DNA of 64,000 bases, taken from Chelonoidis abingdonii (lineage: Eukaryota > Chordata > Testudines > Testudinidae). A program made the translations under genes and the position numbers. Shown here piece after piece: positions 19,367-59,999 of this stretch. The notes under the pieces are model-generated. The model had not been told where the DNA came from, did not search any database, and saw nothing but the letters and a program-made list of their open reading frames with translations. Where the stretch lies: contig NC_133777.1 of NCBI RefSeq assembly GCF_003597395.2, positions 63,130,488 through 63,194,487 on the forward strand. The letters run 5' to 3'. Within the stretch, counting starts at the first letter, position 1. Each line of letters opens with the position of its first letter.

Positions 19367-22022
19367 GTATGTTACAGCCTTTGCCAGAGAGAACACAAAA
19401 GTAAATAATGTGCAAATTTGGGGTCAGAGGTATTCTCAGATGTGGTCAGTTAGACATTAGTGGACTATGAGACCCAGTCCCCGAGCTACAGTTGGGGAGC
19501 ACCTGATGGAATTCTGAAGGGGTGGGGCAAAGACAACTTTTTGCTCCCTGTTGGAAAGTGGCTATCTGCTTTTTCACATATGTGGTAAAAGATCACACAC
19601 GCTAACTCTACAAGTAAAATGTGCCAGACCAAATTCAGCCTAGTGTAACCATGCACAACTCCACCGAGGTTCGTGGAATTACATCAAACCTCAGTTTTGC
19701 CCATTAGCCTTAAAAAATAACCACTGGATGAAACCCCACGAGGTTTTTGTAAGTAGCTGTTTCATAAGAGACCAGTAGATATGACTTTCTTAAACTACCA
19801 CAGTGAACCTGAATGTGATCCACAACCTGCCTGAACTTCTACATGATCTATAGCCATACTACTTTGTACAAGGATCATTTCATTTCTCACAAGCTAGACA
19901 GGTGCGGGTGAGTTCAGTACTTGGACAGAGGCCTGACAAGGAACACCTATCTGTTGGTGTTGGAGAATTTATATGTGGCTCTTCCTTCCCTCTGAGTTAA
20001 TTGTGGATCAATGTCCCAGTATTGTAGTAAAGAGCACTGTGCAGTCAGAAGGTCCTGTCTTCTGGATAAAGCACAAAAATGAGGCTATGAACACAGCTGG
20101 CCAGTAAGGAGCCAGGTTACATCCCTATTCTTACCAAAAGGGTACTGTCACACTGGTGTGTCTGGCCAAGTTCCATAGTGGGTAATGATGTTCTGCCTAT
20201 CTGAATTCCCCATGTAGTATTCATTGGAGAAAGTATTCTTTGCTTCCTACCCTGAACTTGTGTTGTGTTATTGAGCAATGCCACGTTGCTGCAGTTCAGC
20301 GGTGGGTACAAAGATCCTCATGAGAATGTTGTGAGGCTTAGTTCACTGTGTTTATAAAGCACTGTCAGAGCTTTGGAGGAGAGTGAGAATGCTGAAATAG
20401 CTGCTGTGTATGATGCAGTGAGCAAAGCTTATCTACTGAAACCTTCCACATTCTAATACATTCAAACTGATGAGGAATATGTTTAGATATAAAGGCTATA
20501 AAAGAAAAGACCTCTCCCTACCCTATCCATTTGCTTCTCTTGACTTTGAATATGCCAACTTTATCTGGGTCCTATTTGGCCAACAGTGAGTAAATACCAA
20601 TTTACCAGAATTGGTTTTTCTAAGGAGTTGATAAACCCCTGATGAAATTGCAATAAGTGACTGTTTTCCATAGTAAGACTCTTGCAGCTTTCTCTCTGCT
20701 GCTCATGCTGTAGAAGGCAGAATCTTATTGATTGGAATTAGGCCATAACAGAGTTTATTAAGTGAAAGCAAACTAATGCTTAAGGAAGAATTGCCTCAGT
20801 ACATTCATTCCGCATAACACAGGGTACATTAGGCTCCCTATTAAAATTGAAGAATGATCACTGGCAACAGTACCAGGGCTTGCTGCGTCTTGCTTGTGCA
20901 TATTTATTTTGCAATAAAGGCTTTCATATCAATAACTGGCATTTATATAGCTCTTTGCATCTTCTAACTTCTGTACAAGCATTAACTAATGAGCTAGGGG
21001 AAAATGTAGGTTCACGGACAGGGAAGCTTAGCTACAAACTGATGATGGGTCTGATTTTTAAAATTGCCTGCATGCTTTTGTATATGGAAAATATGCACAA
21101 GCATTTAATTGTGCAATGCTACTTTAGCAATGCATTTTTCATGACAGTACAGAAATCAGGAATTTGTGGGCATAACTGGCTGGTTAGTTTTGTGTCTTTG
21201 GTCAATTCCATACGCAATTACCAGATTTCCATACACAAATAGTTAATTACAGATACAAATATAGGACTCAATTGCTCACATGAAATTTTAAAAATCAAGC
21301 CCTATGTGATTCTTCCAAAGCTATGCCAGTCAGTGGCAGATGCGGGATTACAGAATTTCGGAATTCCTGGTTCCCAGTCATGTGTTCAGTCCAGTAGGCC
21401 AACTGGCTTTTATGCTAGATCACCCTTTATCTCTGAGGTCTTTCTTCACCAAGCTAGTTTTGGGATTTACAGTGAGCACAAGATACCCAAAAGGGACCGT
21501 GCATCATGTTTGTTTTTTCACGCTTGTAGGATAATTCTATATCCAATCATTCTTATTGTTCATCATGACAACTATTCAGAGTGAAAAGCTGGCCAAACTA
21601 TTCCATGATAGACGTATGGTTCCATTGTTGAGTGTTGCATGTAAAGCGGGGATTCCTACATATGAAGAATATAGTGTATCCTTCCCCAAATTACAGCACT
21701 TGCTCCTTGAATATAGAATGAGTTTTCTGAGAATTTACAAGTAAATTAGTTAATTAGTTTGATTTAAAATGTGCCCTTCAAGATTTTTAGCATCTTGTCA
21801 GACCGTTTTCTCCTACTGTCCACCAAATGATTTTAATGCAGACCCATCAGCTTCCCATATAGTCCACACGCATTGAGCACTTGCCACATTTGAAGACACA
21901 TTTTTTAGGCTTAATTTTCCCCCCATTATTCTTCGCAACGGAATGGTCCTTTTTCCAATAGAGTTGGATTAGCAGGGTTTTGCAGGGAATTCCACACACA
22001 ATACTGCCTCCTTTCACACTTC

Positions 22023-22180
22023 CTGCCATCTTCTATTGTTCTCAGTAGAAATGGGGCCTAGCTTCCATTGCAGCAATTTGGCTTCACCCTCACTGGGAAC
22101 AGCGGGAGGGAGGTGGCCATTTTGTAGGTGGTATCTTTGTAGGTGGTATCATTTCCACTGAGAACAATAGGAGATGGCAG
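22023..22180. repeat. Inverted repeat with internal direct repeat
   Basis: The left arm 22023-22054 (CTGCCATCTTCTATTGTTCT...) is a close reverse complement of the right arm 22150-22180. Between the arms GTAGGTGGTATC occurs twice in tandem near 22127-22150. Probably the ends of a small DNA element. Confidence 0.7.
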
Positions 22181-22697
22181 CAGGATAATGAACTCAGAGA
22201 TATGGAACTCTCTGTAAAGAACCTTATTTGTCAGACCTGCTGAAGAAGTAGTTTTCTGGTTACGAAGTATAGCAGCAGCAGATACTATTAATCCAATTTT
22301 TTTTAAAAACTATCTATTTCACAAGATCTACCAACAGGGAAGGTAAGAGGAGAAACATGGTTGGTGCCTTGCATGCAAAATTGGGGGAGAGGGAAACGAG
22401 TGTGTGTCTGAGCAGGGGCATGTGGGAGGCAGAAGTGGGGGGAATTGGGATGTGTCTGAGCAGTGACACGTAAAGGCCAGGAGCTGTGGAGAAATGGCCA
22501 TTATGCTCTGCCTGGTCTGCATTGTTCCAATGTGGGGTAAAGCAGCCGAAGTGGCCTGGTGAATCTGACCCTAAAACTTAACATGAAAAATAGAAAAGAA
22601 TTAAGGGTGTTGAGACTATGTTCAAATCGCTAAAAATATTCTAGGGTAATATTCTGTTTGCATGTCTTGTTTAGTGTTTATGTAGGGCAAGTTTAAT

Positions 22698-22715
22698 AAA
22701 AAAAAAAAAAAAAAA
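22698..22715. repeat. A homopolymer, 18 bases
   Basis: Uninterrupted A run following GTTTAAT. It could be the tail of a retroposed sequence, but none was recognised. Confidence 0.85.
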
Positions 22716-23269
22716 GTATCGAGGAAATTTCCAGGTGTAAAATCTGCTCAAGTGGCATTAAGGTTGAGAGTAGCTATAATTAAAGAGTAAAAACCATTGC
22801 AAAGATGTTACAATTATCCCCAAACTAAGCACTACAAACCCAGATAGATCAGAGTTAAGGTTAAAGAAAGCAAAAAATGGTTAAGTATGGAAGTGAGTAG
22901 TTAAGACACCCAAACAACCTTAGTAGTGGCACCATGAAGGGGAAAATAAATGAAAAAAATCTAATGTCTTTAAAATCAGTTTAATCTGATCTGTGGCTAT
23001 AAACACTACTTAGCACTAACCACAACTGTATAATTATTGCATGGCATTACTAGTGAGTGAAGCTGAATTTGTTTGGATGCTTTTACTGTGCACTTCCAGA
23101 CCTTATTATGTTTTGGATTTCTTTTGCATTTAACCTTAACTCTGAATTTCCTGGACTTGTAATGCTTGTTTGGGGAATACTTACCACATCCCTGTAATGT
23201 TTTTACCCTGAAGTTACTGATATGTACACAGCCTTAACTCCAGTGGTTTTCTTCTGGCAATATAAAAAC

Positions 23270-23465
23270 AATAGTACTTTGCACTTATATAGTCACTTAG
23301 ATCCATACAGTACTTTGAGAACTTTGGATCAACCAGTCTCTGCATTTTACAACTAAGTAACGCAGACAGAGAGACGCTAAATGAGTTACCCAAAATCCCA
23401 TGGAAAATCAGTAGAACAATCAGGAATACAACCCTAACTCCCAGTCTCCTTCTCTAACTACTAGG
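23270..23465 (+). repeat. Old MIR/L2-like tail fragment
   Basis: Shows the degenerate 'acttatatag ... gagttacccaaaatccca ... aactcccag' pattern of ancient SINE/LINE tails. Similar sequence occurs at 38936-39066 and 45447-45590. Family assignment is tentative. Confidence 0.45.
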
Positions 23466-26445
23466 CCAAAATACTTTCTACACAGAATTTACCATACTGA
23501 ATCAGGCAGTTGGCCCTTCAAGTCCAATATCCTTCCTTAATGCTTCTGAGGAAGGCAAATCAACCCTTTCCCCCTATAATGGACTTGGTCAACTGTGTAT
23601 TGAACATAAGCTTAAAGACTGGCTTTGGTATTGTTGTTTATAAAACTGTCCAAGTCCCTTTTAAACTCAATTTGACTTTAGGAGCTCTTGTGGCAGATGC
23701 CCATGTGCTTTGAATCAAACTGAAAGCATTCTGAATTTAGGGGCTGTGGGACTTTAATTGCTGCTTTCCCCATTTCACATTAAACACTCCTATAGCAAAA
23801 TGAATTCTACAAACGCAGGCTAATGACTTGCTTAATAGTCATTATTTTATTGAATAATTAATTACTAATGTGTTATTTGTTAATGTTAAAAACACATTGC
23901 CTCCAGCAGACATGGGTTTTATGGGAAGGAAGAGACAAGCTGCCTTCAGTTATACATTTACTAAACGAGAACATTCTTATGTGGCATTTTTGAAAACTGC
24001 GACTCAACTGTATGTTCTCCTCTATATTTGTCATCCAACTCTGGAGCTTTTATACCATGTCCGGACTAGATCTGCTCTAACCTGTTATTTTTGCAGGGTT
24101 AGTTAATGACAGCACAGGTGTTAATAGCCCAGGGTTTGGCTAGATGAGTTAATTTTTTCTTCTAGTTCCGATTCATGAAAGAAGTGTACCATTGTACTTA
24201 GTAGCTTGAGCTGCAGTTGATGCATGTCCACTTCCCACCCCCGTGAGGCATAACTCTGAAACTCGCTTTTCCCACTGAATGGGGGGGGGGGAGGGTGCTG
24301 CATCAATCCTTTACAAGCTGCAGCATGCTCCTCCTACATCTTGGATCTAGAGAATTCTGCCTATCCCCATCCACTTGCTCATTTTGGGGAGCACCACACA
24401 TATAGCCCCTTTTCTACTATCCACATCGGGACCCAATATCCTCTGGGTCAAATCCTGCAACTTTTACTCACATGAGTGATTACACTTGGACTAATCTGGG
24501 CTCTGCTATATGCACTTTTGGACTGACCTTTAGGGATGCTGAGCACCCCACCTCCCACTGACTTTGCCGCCTTCAGTGCTGACTTCGGCTCCTACGAGGA
24601 GAGGCTCAGCTTCTTACAGGACATGGGCTTTAATTCCTGTGTACAAAGAGATCTACTTATTCAGTGTGTAAGGCAGGCAGGATGGGGCACTGATTTGCAT
24701 TACTATCACAAAATGCAAGCAATATCTCAGCAGCACTCAGTTGCACTCCAGATTTAGCTCTGTTCCTGTAGAACTCAGTACCACAACTTCCATGGACTTC
24801 AGTGGGCCTAGGATTTGATATTTACATATCTTAGCAATTCAAAACCTGGGCATCTGTCATAGAGCAAATTCCTTTGTTAAATGGAATTGATTCTCCCAAC
24901 TCTTCCCCCTATTGCCTCATCAGGTCAAAACAAATAGTCAAATTCTTGAATTTCATATAAGCAGGTTTAATTGTTCAGCTCCTCCTGTCACTGTCTTGCT
25001 TATTAGTAATGATGCTTTTGTTTTCTTTGTATCACTTTAAAAGTACTGGATTGTCCAGTGAGTAGGTACAAGTTGGGAAGTGGCTGGGTGCCGGAAACTA
25101 TTGCCAAAGTACCCTTTGTTCTGGGGAAAACTGAATGCTGCCTCTGCACTCAGCCTGGGTGCTAACTCTAGAGGGCATACACACCTGTAAGAGAAACTGA
25201 CTGAGACGGAACCCACTGGTGTATTGCTGTTAAACAGTGTGAAAGGGGCTTTATTTTCTCCAGGGCCTAATACTGCATCCAGGATGTGCACACAGGCTAC
25301 AACGCAGCTAAACTTACTTTCTTATCTCACTTTTCAATCCTGGCCTTTGTCCAGGTTGAACAATAGTCACTTAGTTTGTCTGTTTTTTGCCTGCTGGAGA
25401 CAATGGAAGTCAGTAATAACAAAGTTACTCCATGTAGATCAAGGACAATTAACAAAAGCAGAAGAGGCCATGGTCAGGAAGCTCCCTTTGCAGAAAGACT
25501 GCAAAGCCCATGTACAGCTCCTCTGTCTCCTGTAAATGTCAGTCAGTTACAGCCTCAATACACCAGAAGAACTAAATTCTCTCAAGCACAGAGCCCCCAA
25601 GTAACGATGGAGCTGGGCAAAATGGTATGTGTGTGGAGGGGGGGGCAGGAAATAAATACATTTACTTTGTTGTATGTAATAACGTTTAACTCTTTTCAAC
25701 CAAAGATGCATCCAAACACTTCAGAAAGAAAGGGTAGGTATTATTATCCCCATTCCACTGAGACACGGAGACTGCGATGGAAATTTTCACTGCTGCCTAT
25801 GAGCTCTGGATTCCTAGGTGGTCAAATCTGCTGTTCAGCTGTGAAAATCTCAGCCCAGGTCTCCAAAGGGCATGGCAGTGCAGGAGGCCTAGAGGTCGGT
25901 GGGAGGGAATCTCGATTGCCAGGCCTGGTACCTTGACTACGGGTCCTGTTTTTGAAGCAAAGCCTCTGCATTTTAAAATCTCGCTGCGATGACGATCAAC
26001 TTGTGCGTTGAAGCGTGCAACTCTCACGAGTTTCTGCACAACCTAGGAAAGCCACTTTGCACAACCAGCCGGTGCTGCGATGAAAGCCGGGGGCTCAGAT
26101 ACAGCATGGAATGAAACTGCAAATATTTCCTGGTGCCCGTATCTGAGAGCCCGCAGTGCTGGTCTCACGCAGTTCTTGCCGGGGCGAGGAGTAGCCAGCC
26201 CTGCGTCCAGGTGTCAGCACGGGGCTGCTCGCGGCGCATGGGGCTGGGTCAGCAGGTGCTGGCTGCAAACAGCGGCACGAGCCGCTAGCCTGGCCTTGAA
26301 CGTCAGCGTGCAAGGGGGGCGGGGGGAGCCCAGTGCGGTTCCTAGGCTCAGTTGCTCAGGCGGCGGGAGCTGCGGCAGCATCCCTGGAAGCCGGGCCCTC
26401 AAACCCCTCCTCCCTGCCTCTCTCCCTGCTTCCTGCCGTGCAAAG

Positions 26446-53640
<27,195 letters not shown>

Positions 53641-53793
53641 GCTGCAATGTTGTTTTCAAATACAAATGAAGATTGAAACCTTGGGCTACAAAAAAAAAGG
53701 AGGAAATTTCAGTCTGCAAATGTGAAATGTCCTTTAGAAAGATGTAGCATTTCTACTGTAGTTTCTGTGACTTATTGATGAGTGGCAAATCAA

Positions 53794-53799
53794 AATAAA
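53794..53799 (+). promoter_or_regulatory. Candidate poly(A) signal for GNB5
   Basis: AATAAA 154 bases after the stop, with another at 53840-53845. Motif only. Confidence 0.3.
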
Positions 53800-56105
53800 A
53801 CAAACACACAAAAAAAGCTAGGACAACTTGTTAGCCAGGAATAAATTCAGTATATTAGCTACACTATCAAATGTTGTTACTGAAAACACAGATAAACACA
53901 ACAAGATAATAAAGGTAATCTGCTTTTAACACATAGCAAACATCAACTTATAGTAAAATAAAATGTTTTTAATTCTGTTTTTGAGACTACCTTCCTTTTA
54001 TTAGAGATAGTTTAGATCATTCTAAAACCAGACTTGTCTGAAATCATCTGTATAATAGAATTTTGTAGTCCAGTGCACATTATGTATTTATTATTTGCAA
54101 GAATTGATTTTTTAAAGTAAATTGGAAACAAAAACAGACACCTGATTTTATCTAGGTATCGTCTATGACTTTTGAAACATTCCATAGTAGTGCATTGAAT
54201 TTTGATGTGAAAAGTTAGAAAGCAAATCTGCTTTGTGATACTTCACTTTATGATGGAGTTACAGATGATTCCACAATCGTAATAATTAGGGATCAAAGAA
54301 TCTAATGTTGAAGATACTAGCTGTCATAAAAAGTATATTTTCTTGTTAAAAAAAATCATTTAAATCTCTGTTTTTCTTATATCCTTTTAAATGAAATTAA
54401 CTATTTCACCTCTGTGACCTGAATTTAAAGAATTCAATTAAACTCCTAAAGATAAGCTACAAAGATGAGTAGTATAATTCATGGTTTACATAGTCATGAG
54501 GTAATATTTTAACCAGTAGTTTCATTGAAATTTTTAATTGTATCACTTAGTGAGTGAATTTTCTTTGAATTAAAAATATACTATTTCTAAGCACTAATAA
54601 TAGTGATAATATCTTTCAAGTCAGCCATACTCATTCTCTGATCCTGGCTCTCATTTACTCTAAGGCCACTTTATACCATTCTAGCTGTAGAAAGCAGCCT
54701 TAACATGCTATAAATGTAATTTATTTCAGTGTTAAGGCCCCTTTACAATGTCAAAGCAGCATAAAATGTCCTTAGTATAACTGAGAATCAGACTCTCTGA
54801 GCTGAATTCCACAGTCCTTCCATTGACAAAGCTCCCACTGAAGGTAGTAATGTTTTATCCTAGTACGACTGTAGGATCAGAGCCTATATGGAGAATGCAC
54901 AAAAGTGAAAATTGGGAACATTTTTTTAAGAGCCCAATTGTGCCAACAGTTGTTACAGCCGTACTGCTTACTACAGTGAGTCAAGTCAATGGGACTCCTC
55001 ATCCAACAATGTCTAGCAACAAATGTTTGCAGGATATGGCCCTATGGGTGAAAGTTGTCATATAATATACAATGGCTGTGCCCATACAGATCCAATTATA
55101 TATACAAAGCTGTAGCTGTATCCATATATTGAAAACTATTAAGGGCCAGACTGGGCCTTCTTTGCTCATACTGAATGGTACCTTACTGCTAAAATAGTCC
55201 CATTGCATTGAATGGATGTATTTGAAGAGTAAGGCACTACTCATTGTGAGTGAGAGTAGTACAGTCAGGCTCTCAAACTGTAATGAATAAGGTATATCTC
55301 TGAAAAGATGAAAGATAAATTTTATACTTGGATTCAGTGAAGAGTCAACAATTGGTTCTTGGGGTTGGTAGTTCACACTAAAATATCAATAACTTCAACT
55401 TAACAAGTGATTTTTTTAAATTGAGTGTATAATGTTTGTATTTGAAACAGTCTCCTCATTCATGAAAACATCTAGTTCCATAAATCCAGAACTAATTAAT
55501 TTAGGACACTGACACAATCATTCACTTTAGTTGGAGAAGATCAGCCTTCGCTCGTTGTTGAAATAGTTCATTTGTTCCTGCTTGTAAACGTCCGCTCCAA
55601 TGCTTTGCAATATTTATGGCAAATTATCTCTGTCACAAATTGAGTGCACTATGGAAATTGTACTATGTCATCTGGAGCTCATTGTGCAATAGAGTTACTA
55701 CACTGTATGCATTTGTTCAAAAGATTAATATTAATGTTTAGATAATATTTATTGGTAAGATATTGTTCTTGAACATACTACATTGTGTTGATACTTATGA
55801 ATGGCCTAAATATAATAAATCATATTTTACATATTGAGAAAGTGTATTTATAGTCATCTTGCACATAAATTAGATGCTTTAGATTACACTATTGTTTCCA
55901 CTGCTTGGCATATGCTCCTGGCACCAAGGACTTTGCTCTGTAACCAACTGCTCATTTGTCTTACGAAGGACCTGATACAGTCAATCTGAATATGCTAAAG
56001 AGTATTTGTGTTCCTTGCCATGTGGAAAGAGCCATAGTGAGCAAAGGCAATGCTGGGAAACAGATCTCACATAATATCTGCTAATTCCTCCATCCCTTTG
56101 GCAAG

Positions 56106-57345
56106 GAAAAAGGAGAGCACTGCGGGAGGATGTTAGGTCCCAGAGGACTGGAGAAGGGCAAACATAGTATCTATCTTTAAGAAGGGAAACAGGACATGGA
56201 GTATTATAGACCAATACCTGGAAGGACACTGGAACAAATTATTCATCAATGAATTTCTGAGCACCTAGAGGATAATAGGAATTATAAGGAATAGCCAGCA
56301 TGGATTTGTTAAGAAGAAATCGGAAAACCAATCTAACTTCCTTCTTTGACAGGATTACTGGCCTAACCAGTGGATGGGGAGGGGAGCAGTAGATGTGAGA
56401 TCTTGATTTTAAGTAAGGTTTTTGACACAGTCCTGCATGATATTCTCATAAGCAAACTAGGGAAATGTGATCTAAATGAAATTACTATAAGAGGAGTGTC
56501 CAACTGGTTGAAAGACTACTCAAAGAGTAGTTAGCAATGGTTTGCTGTCAAACCAAGAGAGTGTATCTAGTGGGGTCCTGCAAGGATTAGTCCTGGGTCC
56601 AGTACTATTCAATATTTTCATTAATAATTTAGATAATGGAGTACGCTTATAAAATTTGCAGATGGCACCAAGCTGGAAGAGTTTACAAGCACTGTAGAGG
56701 ACAGTATTAGAATTCAAAATTACCTTGACCAATTGGAGAATTTATCTGTGTTCAACACGTTGAAATTCAATAGTGAAAGTGCAAACTATTTCACTTAGGA
56801 AGGAAAAATCAAATGCACAACTACAAAATGGGGAAACTGGCTAAGAGGAAGTACTGCTGAAAAGACTCTGGGGGTTACAGTGGATCACATTGAATAAGAG
56901 TCAACAATGTGATGCAGTTGCGAAAAAGTATAATATCCTCCTAGGGTGTATTAACAGGAGTGTTGTATGTAAGACGCAGATGGTAATTGTCTCTCTACTC
57001 TGCACTGGAGAGGCATCAAATGGAGTACTGTGTCCAGTTCTGGGTACAACACTTTAGGAAAGATGTGGGCAAACTGGAGAGTCTCCAAAGGAAAGCAAAC
57101 ATGATAAAAAGGTTTAGAAAAACTGACTTATGAGGAAAGGTTTAAAAAAAACCTAGGTATGTTTAGTCTTGAGACAAGAAGACTAGGGGAGGGGACCTGA
57201 CTATAATCTCGAAATATTTTGAAGGCTGTCTAAAGAGGACTGTGATCAATTGTTTTGAATGTCCACTGAAGGTGGGACAAGCAGTAATGAGCTTCATCTG
57301 CAGCAAGAGATTTAGGTTAAATATTAGGAAAAACTTTGTAACTAT
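56106..57345 (+). pseudogene. CR1-type LINE reverse-transcriptase relic
   Basis: Translating the plus strand in pieces shows LINE RT motifs: VFDTVLHDILISKLGKC near 56420, then LGPVLFNIFINNLDNGV near 56595-56645, and KFADGTKLEEF near 56652. The last is the catalytic A-D-D box with the second Asp changed to Gly. Many stops and frame changes interrupt it. The trailing part to 57345 (AGGTTAAATATTAGGAAAAA) is the region downstream of RT in sauropsid CR1 elements; the CR1 3' terminus is missing. Dead copy. Confidence 0.85.
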
Positions 57346-59403
57346 ACATATATAATACTGCTTAGATCTGTAATAAGCAGAAGTATCCACCGTTAGGGAG
57401 CAGTGGTAAATGAGATACAATGCAGAGGGACTGAGCAGGCTGACCATAAACAAGGTCAAAGTACTGAGTATAAGAGGGAAGCTACATCAAGGGCCAATTC
57501 ACTGTCAAACATCCATTGCTTCGTTCTGTTAAACAAAATTAATGTATAAACAGGAAGGGAGGAACAGGAATATGCTAGAGAAGTAGTTACTGGCTATCTC
57601 TCTTGCCATAGGAAATGCCATAGCAAATTCCTGCTGGAAGATTTACAATCACAGGGAAAAGCTCTGATTTAAACAATTATATGCAGTTGCCCTAGTGAAA
57701 AGAAAACGGTAACATCCCAGGTTTCTTATCCAAAACTTAATTTATAAGCCCAAGTTAAATTTCCCTGGTAAAAAATCAATTACCTTATATGGGGTTGTTA
57801 CACTGAGTTTGCCCTGACAATGAACCCAGGAGACAGGCCAGTTCTTGATAATGATCTAACCACAACAAGCTGCAGTAGGATTGATTCCAAATATCTATAT
57901 CTTTAGACTATTTCTGAGTAGATTTGCAGTTCATAAAAAGTAATGTAGTCTTCAAGATGGAAGACTTCCCTTTTGCACAGGACAGGTACAGCAAAGACAG
58001 CAACATTAACTGCCCTATCATGGGTCTTGATCCTATTCCAAAGGGTTCATCTGTAGGAGTGAGAGGGCACTTCAACGTACATCCCAGTCAGTTACTCTTA
58101 CTGGCCTCTTTGCTGAGACTGCCACTTATCAACAATAGTGATGTTGGACACCTCGACTGCCACCAACTCCATTCTCAGGAGCCATTCTCAGCTATTTTGA
58201 TCATTACCAGCCTGGGCTGGAGTCGAACTCAAGACCTCACAGTGAAAGGTACTGAATCCTTCTTCCAATCCTTCAGGAATCCAGTTGCTCTAATTTGAAG
58301 GCTGCCTAATGAGCATACTTTTGTATATATTGAGTCTTCTCTGCCTCCCTCTCTTTCCACCATATGCTGCACTGTATAGCCACTAACCCAATGCACTACT
58401 TTTATTTTAATCTTGCCTAAAAATAGATACTTGAAAAGCACCTCTGAATTTGGTCCAGCAGCTCTCATAGAAGAAATGACTCTGAGCTCTAAATTTTGTA
58501 TGAGCTTTAGCAACAAGCTCACATAAGAGAAAATGTCATTGTGTTGTTTTGATAAATGCAAAACCCAGACAGCCAATATTCCTTTGTGCACCTGCAATTC
58601 CCATTGATTTAAATGGCAGTTTTGGCTATGCAGGATTGGACCAGTAATGTTTTAATATATGCTAGAATCTTATAGGCATATCTACAGATCTGAGCTTGGG
58701 CTTAACGGTACCACCCCAGATTGTTTGTGTGTGACAACTGACCTATACAGTAAATACATCTGGATTGTCTGTGGATCTGGAAATAAATAACAGACACATG
58801 GAGATTTTCAACCATTAATTTGTTCATAATTCTGGAAACTTTTCATCTCTCACTTTTTTTAATGTAATAGTTTTTATCCTATGACCCACAGCTTTTTGAC
58901 AACACCTAAGATAATGCTTTGACATTTTATATCATAAGTAGCTCCTCTTGCCTCCCTTTTTTATAAGTAAATGCAATTAGTTTACATTTCACATGATTAA
59001 TTTCACTTTGATATTTGTCTAAAAAGAATCCAGTATGTTTCCTGGCATTTACAAGAGTCCAGGTGGGTTCTGTGTATTTGGTGTGTTATTTTCCAAAGAT
59101 GTCAGGCAGGTCAAGGATCTGTAAGTGCAATCACATCCGTTTGGCTTCTAATGAAGGAGAAATATGAAAGTGGGTGTGTAAAAACATGCAGCGGAAATCC
59201 TGTTGTCACTACACAATTCATCCACATTTCTGTAGTGCACATGTATGTTATTTTTACAGGTCAAATCCTGCTCCCTTCACTTTTCCTGGAAACAGGATCT
59301 GGCAAATAAATAAATTTGAAGATTCAGCAGCTGTGAATTGGACCACCAAGAAACAATGAGCATGGCTCCCCTCTTACTATTGATTTACATGGGGATAAAG
59401 TGA

Positions 59404-59545
59404 GGATTTGTCTATGCACAAAAAATGTACTGCTTTAACTATACTGGTTTCAAGAATTAGGTATGGATGTAGTACCTATATAAGCTTTATTCCTGTCGTA
59501 GGAAAGGGGATGTCTGTACAACTGCAGCCCCCTAGGGCTTATAAT
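59404..59545 (+). mobile_element. DNA-transposon fragment
   Basis: GAGGATTTGTCTATGCACAA, then TTTAACTATACTGGTTTC and CAGCCCCCTAGGGCTTATA resemble, in reverse, the fragment at 44077-44288. No ends or duplication resolved. Confidence 0.45.
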
Positions 59546-59641
59546 CATATTGGTAAAAAAAAAAATCAATCCGTAACCAACAAAGTTATGCCAGTACAAA
59601 CCTGTTGTATAAGCTGTTGGGAGGGAGACTCAGACTAGACT

Positions 59642-59850
59642 AAAAGCAGCAGAGAATCCTGTGGCACCTTATAGACTAACGACGTTTTGGATAATGAGCT
59701 TTCGTGGTGAATACCACTTCTTCATCTGATGAAGTGGTATTCACCACGAGAAGCCTCATGATCCAAACGTCTCTATGTTGTCTATAAGGTGCCACAGGAT
59801 TCCTCTGCTGCTTTTACAGATTCAGACTAACAGGGCTACCCTCTGATACT
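59642..59850. mobile_element. Penelope-like fold-back element with 12-bp target duplication
   Basis: A 209-bp palindromic insertion. The left part (CAGCAGAGAATCCTGTGGCA...) is the reverse complement of the right part (...TGCCACAGGATTCCTCTGCTG), and the arms meet near 59726. TCAGACTAGACT is repeated exactly at 59630-59641 and 59851-59862. The unit resembles a very common turtle repeat that I associate with Penelope-like elements. CTGATGA at 59726-59732 followed by the stem GTGG-TATT-CACCAC and a GA-rich core looks like a hammerhead-ribozyme motif. Family call and ribozyme idea are inference. Confidence 0.7.
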
Positions 59851-59999
59851 TCAGACTAGACTGTTTTTAATATGGCAGGAAAGTTACCATGTTTTTGCTG
59901 ATAGTTTGTTTAGAAAATATTAATAGGCTAGGTATTGTATAAGCACTGGAAGGTCCCTTACTATTAGGTGCATGGTGCATTTATCAAACACAAAGTCAT

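Larger units (their letters stand above)
19367..26445 (+). other. GNB5L intron 1 / short-form upstream region
   Basis: About 7 kb. Contains an A18 run (22698-22715), an inverted repeat (22023-22180), an old SINE/LINE tail-like segment (23270-23465) and, at the 3' end, the CpG island that probably drives the short form. Short open readings here lack recognisable homology. Confidence 0.6.

Noticed and set aside
25376..25936. 186-residue plus-strand open reading upstream of GNB5
   Set aside because: Low-complexity, no recognisable domain, no consistent splice sites; partly old repeat tail (near 25740). Could not be supported as a gene.
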